From contig QKYT01000580.1 of the NCBI GenBank assembly GCA_003550305.1, positions 1-33,666 on the forward strand: a stretch of DNA of 33,666 nt, read 5' to 3'. Within the stretch, counting starts at the first letter, position 1. Each line of letters starts with the position of its first letter. Positions 31,256 through 33,666 of this stretch are shown here, in pieces. Source of the stretch: Glomus cerebriforme. Taxonomy: Eukaryota > Glomeromycota > Glomeromycetes > Glomerales > Glomeraceae. The translations under genes and the position numbers were made by a program. A model generated the notes under the pieces. It was not told where the DNA came from. It was given only the letters and a program-made list of their open reading frames with translations, and did not search any database.

Positions 31256-33666
31256 TAACTCTATAATTTTTTAAATCAGATGCGTTGCAACCAGTTGTGT
31301 TAAACGGGTTAGACCCGATTCGATTCGTTTAAACCGGTTTTCAAAAAAAAAATTACAAATTAGTATGTTCTCTAAGATAACATCTATCTTTAATAGTTTC
31401 ATAAAAAACAAATTCCAAAATTTAATAAATCTTTTAATTACCTGAATAAAAATTTATGGCATTTGAGATTGAACGAAATACGGGACAAGAATTGGCTTTT
31501 ACACCGAAATTTTAGGTGTCGTTAAAACTAATGAATAAATTTTATGTATAATTTTCTTATGAAAATTTCTCCAAATATGAAACGTATTTTTGTTGAAACC
31601 TTTGATTTGACAGATGATAAAATTATCTTAGCATCTTCAACAACTTTTTTATTGTCTTTTTTTATTATTGACAATATTGGTACATTTCATTAATATCACC
31701 ATCATTACTTAAAATTCTTTTGATCAATTCTTATGAGCATAAAAATATGATACCAATGGAAATTAGAACTAAACTACTAAAAATTTTAGTGACGAAAAGG
31801 TCTATAATTTTTCATTTACAATTTTCTATTGAAGTATATTCCACTAAAATTCATAACATGACGGAAAAAAATCTTTTAATTGAGCTAGATTCTTTTACTA
31901 ATAAGCTTAACTCATCCAAGTTTTATTTATATCAATGAAGATTTTAAGGAATTCTATTTTATTTTATTATTATTTTTTTTTTCAGCATAAATAGTTTTGA
32001 ATTTTATTAGATAATTGATTGTAAAAGATCAGATATGTTTGTCTACTTGACGTGTTTAACGTGATTTAGGCTGGTTATTTGAAAGAAAAAACATTTGCTT
32101 CGATTTTCTGATTCAGAAGCTTTCGGCTTTATTTAAATATTGTTTAATATCATTGTTCAAATCAACCATTAGGTCGTCTATTCATATATGATAAATAGTG
32201 CCGCAATTTTCACCTTTGGTAAAATTGTTATAAAAGTGATATAATACTGACGATAATATGGTAATATAAATATATATATCAGTAAAAATTTTCCATTTTA
32301 ACTAATGTGATGCTGTTTAACTCAAAATCTTATATATTTATGACAATATATATATAAAAATAACTAATTACTTAATCATACTGACAAGTGTGGTGAAGTA
32401 TATAAAATCTGCACATATTTAGTATTTTCTAAACTTTTGTTTATAAATCTCTGTATTCAAGCTTTTAAAAAAAAGTAAAAATAAATTCACCAAAAATTTT
32501 CAGAATAATTACAAGATAAAAATGATTAATGAATCGTACCCAAAAAAAGGGGGAACTTTTTAAGGCTTTTTGTGACAACAACCATGGAAAGGTCAAGAAT
32601 TTGCACTTGTAAAAACGGTCCTCCAAGATCTATATCTGCGGAGAAGTATTAGAAGTATTCAAATACTAACTAACAACTCAACCAAGCTATAAATGTAGAA
32701 ATTAACCTTTAGAGATATTTTAAAATATTCTTGGGACCGATTATTTAAATATGTATGAATGTAAACTGATCGTAAGGTATAAAGGCGGTGGGTTAGTTTC
32801 TATAACCTATGAATAGAAATTTGGTGAGTAAAATTTTCAATTTATTTTGGTCAATATTATTTTCAACAAGAAAACTAAGTATATAAATTCTTATATCTCG
32901 GTAAGTTGATTCTCCATTTCACGGATTCACATCAGTCAAAGAGTTGGATTAGTCCTAATCCTTTCAGGGTCAACAAACTTTTTATTGATTTATAGAAAGA
33001 TAGCGTTTGATATACTATCATGTTTGTTACCTTAGAAATTGTGTAATTGAAATATTATACAAATATTTATTAGGACCCTTTTCTTCTATTATATTATCAT
33101 AATAAAATGTTTTTTTCTGATTTAGAAGCATAAAAAAGTTTATTCAAGCATAATAAACTAAATATTCTGATGAATTTGTAAATACTAAATAGAGTAAATT
33201 CGAGCTTTAAAACAGTAAATTTCAATAAGATTTTTAGAATTTATATTGAAATTACTGTATATATTTTGAAATATAATCTTTTAAGATGAATATCAAGTTC
33301 TCTAAATATTCGCTTCGTTAAATCTTATTTAAGTTGTTATTTTAATTTGATTGATTATATATGTTTAATATTTAAATTTCAATATTTATGTTTTATGAGA
33401 CTATAAAAAGAGATATTATTTTAAATTTTTATATTTTTACTGTCAGATTGAAACTCTGTTCATTCTCACCAACAGTAAAAAAAAAAAAAAAATTGATTTT
33501 TAGTTTTAGTTTACTATTTATACTATTTATTCAACCAATTATAAAAATAATAAAATAATTGTTTTTCAAAACCAATAAAATATATGATATTAAAACACAG
33601 TCAGTTAGGCCGATCTTTTCTGATTCTTAATGGCTGATATAATAAACGAATGTGGTATTTTATAGT
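31256..33666. other. Gene-poor right flank
   Basis: No convincing gene is present. A frame at 31567-31701 (plus; begins MKISPNMKRIFVETFDLTDD) and one at 31720-31938 have partly coding-like composition and could be decayed exons of one gene, but no domain is seen. A short inverted pair cagtaaatttcaata / tattgaaattactg lies at 33213-33261. A gggttagacccgattcgatt patch at 31308 is unusually GC-rich. A run of sixteen A follows 33477. Confidence 0.4.

Noticed and set aside
33213..33261. Inverted pair cagtaaatttcaata as a MITE
   Set aside because: Too short, AT-rich and without target duplication; may be chance.

Overview
The window looks like nuclear DNA of an arbuscular mycorrhizal fungus (Rhizophagus/Glomeromycotina type). 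It is very AT-rich, has short GT-AG introns, few and small genes, many decayed transposons, and two sets of the expanded tyrosine-kinase-like protein kinases typical of these fungi. The organism call is inferred from protein style and was not tested by a search.

Layout. Bases 324-4480 (minus) hold a decayed Ty3/gypsy pol (protease, reverse transcriptase, RNase H). A Mutator-like element with about 49-bp inverted ends and a 9-bp target duplication interrupts it at 1165-1926, and a second insertion interrupts it at about 3567-4396. Bases 4480-8700 are relics: one decayed coding region, a fragment of a short inverted-repeat (MITE) family, and a Helitron-type 3' end near 7688. A three-exon gene for a small lipid-anchored CRIB (Cdc42/Rac-binding) protein lies at 8713-9570 (minus). 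A possible stray terminal exon lies at 10988-11167.

A single-exon gene of the poly(ADP-ribose) glycohydrolase (PARG) family is at 12294-13469 (minus). Bases 15370-17160 (minus) contain a tandem array of decayed kinase exons. An orphan 165-residue gene is at 20113-20610 (plus). A pogo-like MITE with TA target duplications is at 21348-21531. A three-exon gene of the PARP/ADP-ribosyltransferase fold is at 22795-23777 (minus). An unrecognised ORF of unusually even composition is at 25573-26088 (minus). A truncated, inverted copy of the PARG-like gene, promoter included, is at 27155-27690 (plus). A frameshifted kinase with a CxxC N-terminus spans 28634-30149 (plus). A MITE with 34-bp ends (30524-30733) and a 13-bp-type minisatellite (30781-31255) follow. 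The last 2.4 kb hold no gene I can support.

How the genes relate. A likely ADP-ribose writer (PARP-fold) and a likely eraser (PARG-like) sit about 9.3 kb apart on the same strand, with a dead copy of the eraser beyond. Both differ from the textbook catalytic motifs (Trp where PARPs have the second Tyr; QDE instead of QEE). This is the most interesting biology in the window. Most of the rest is transposon and kinase-family turnover.
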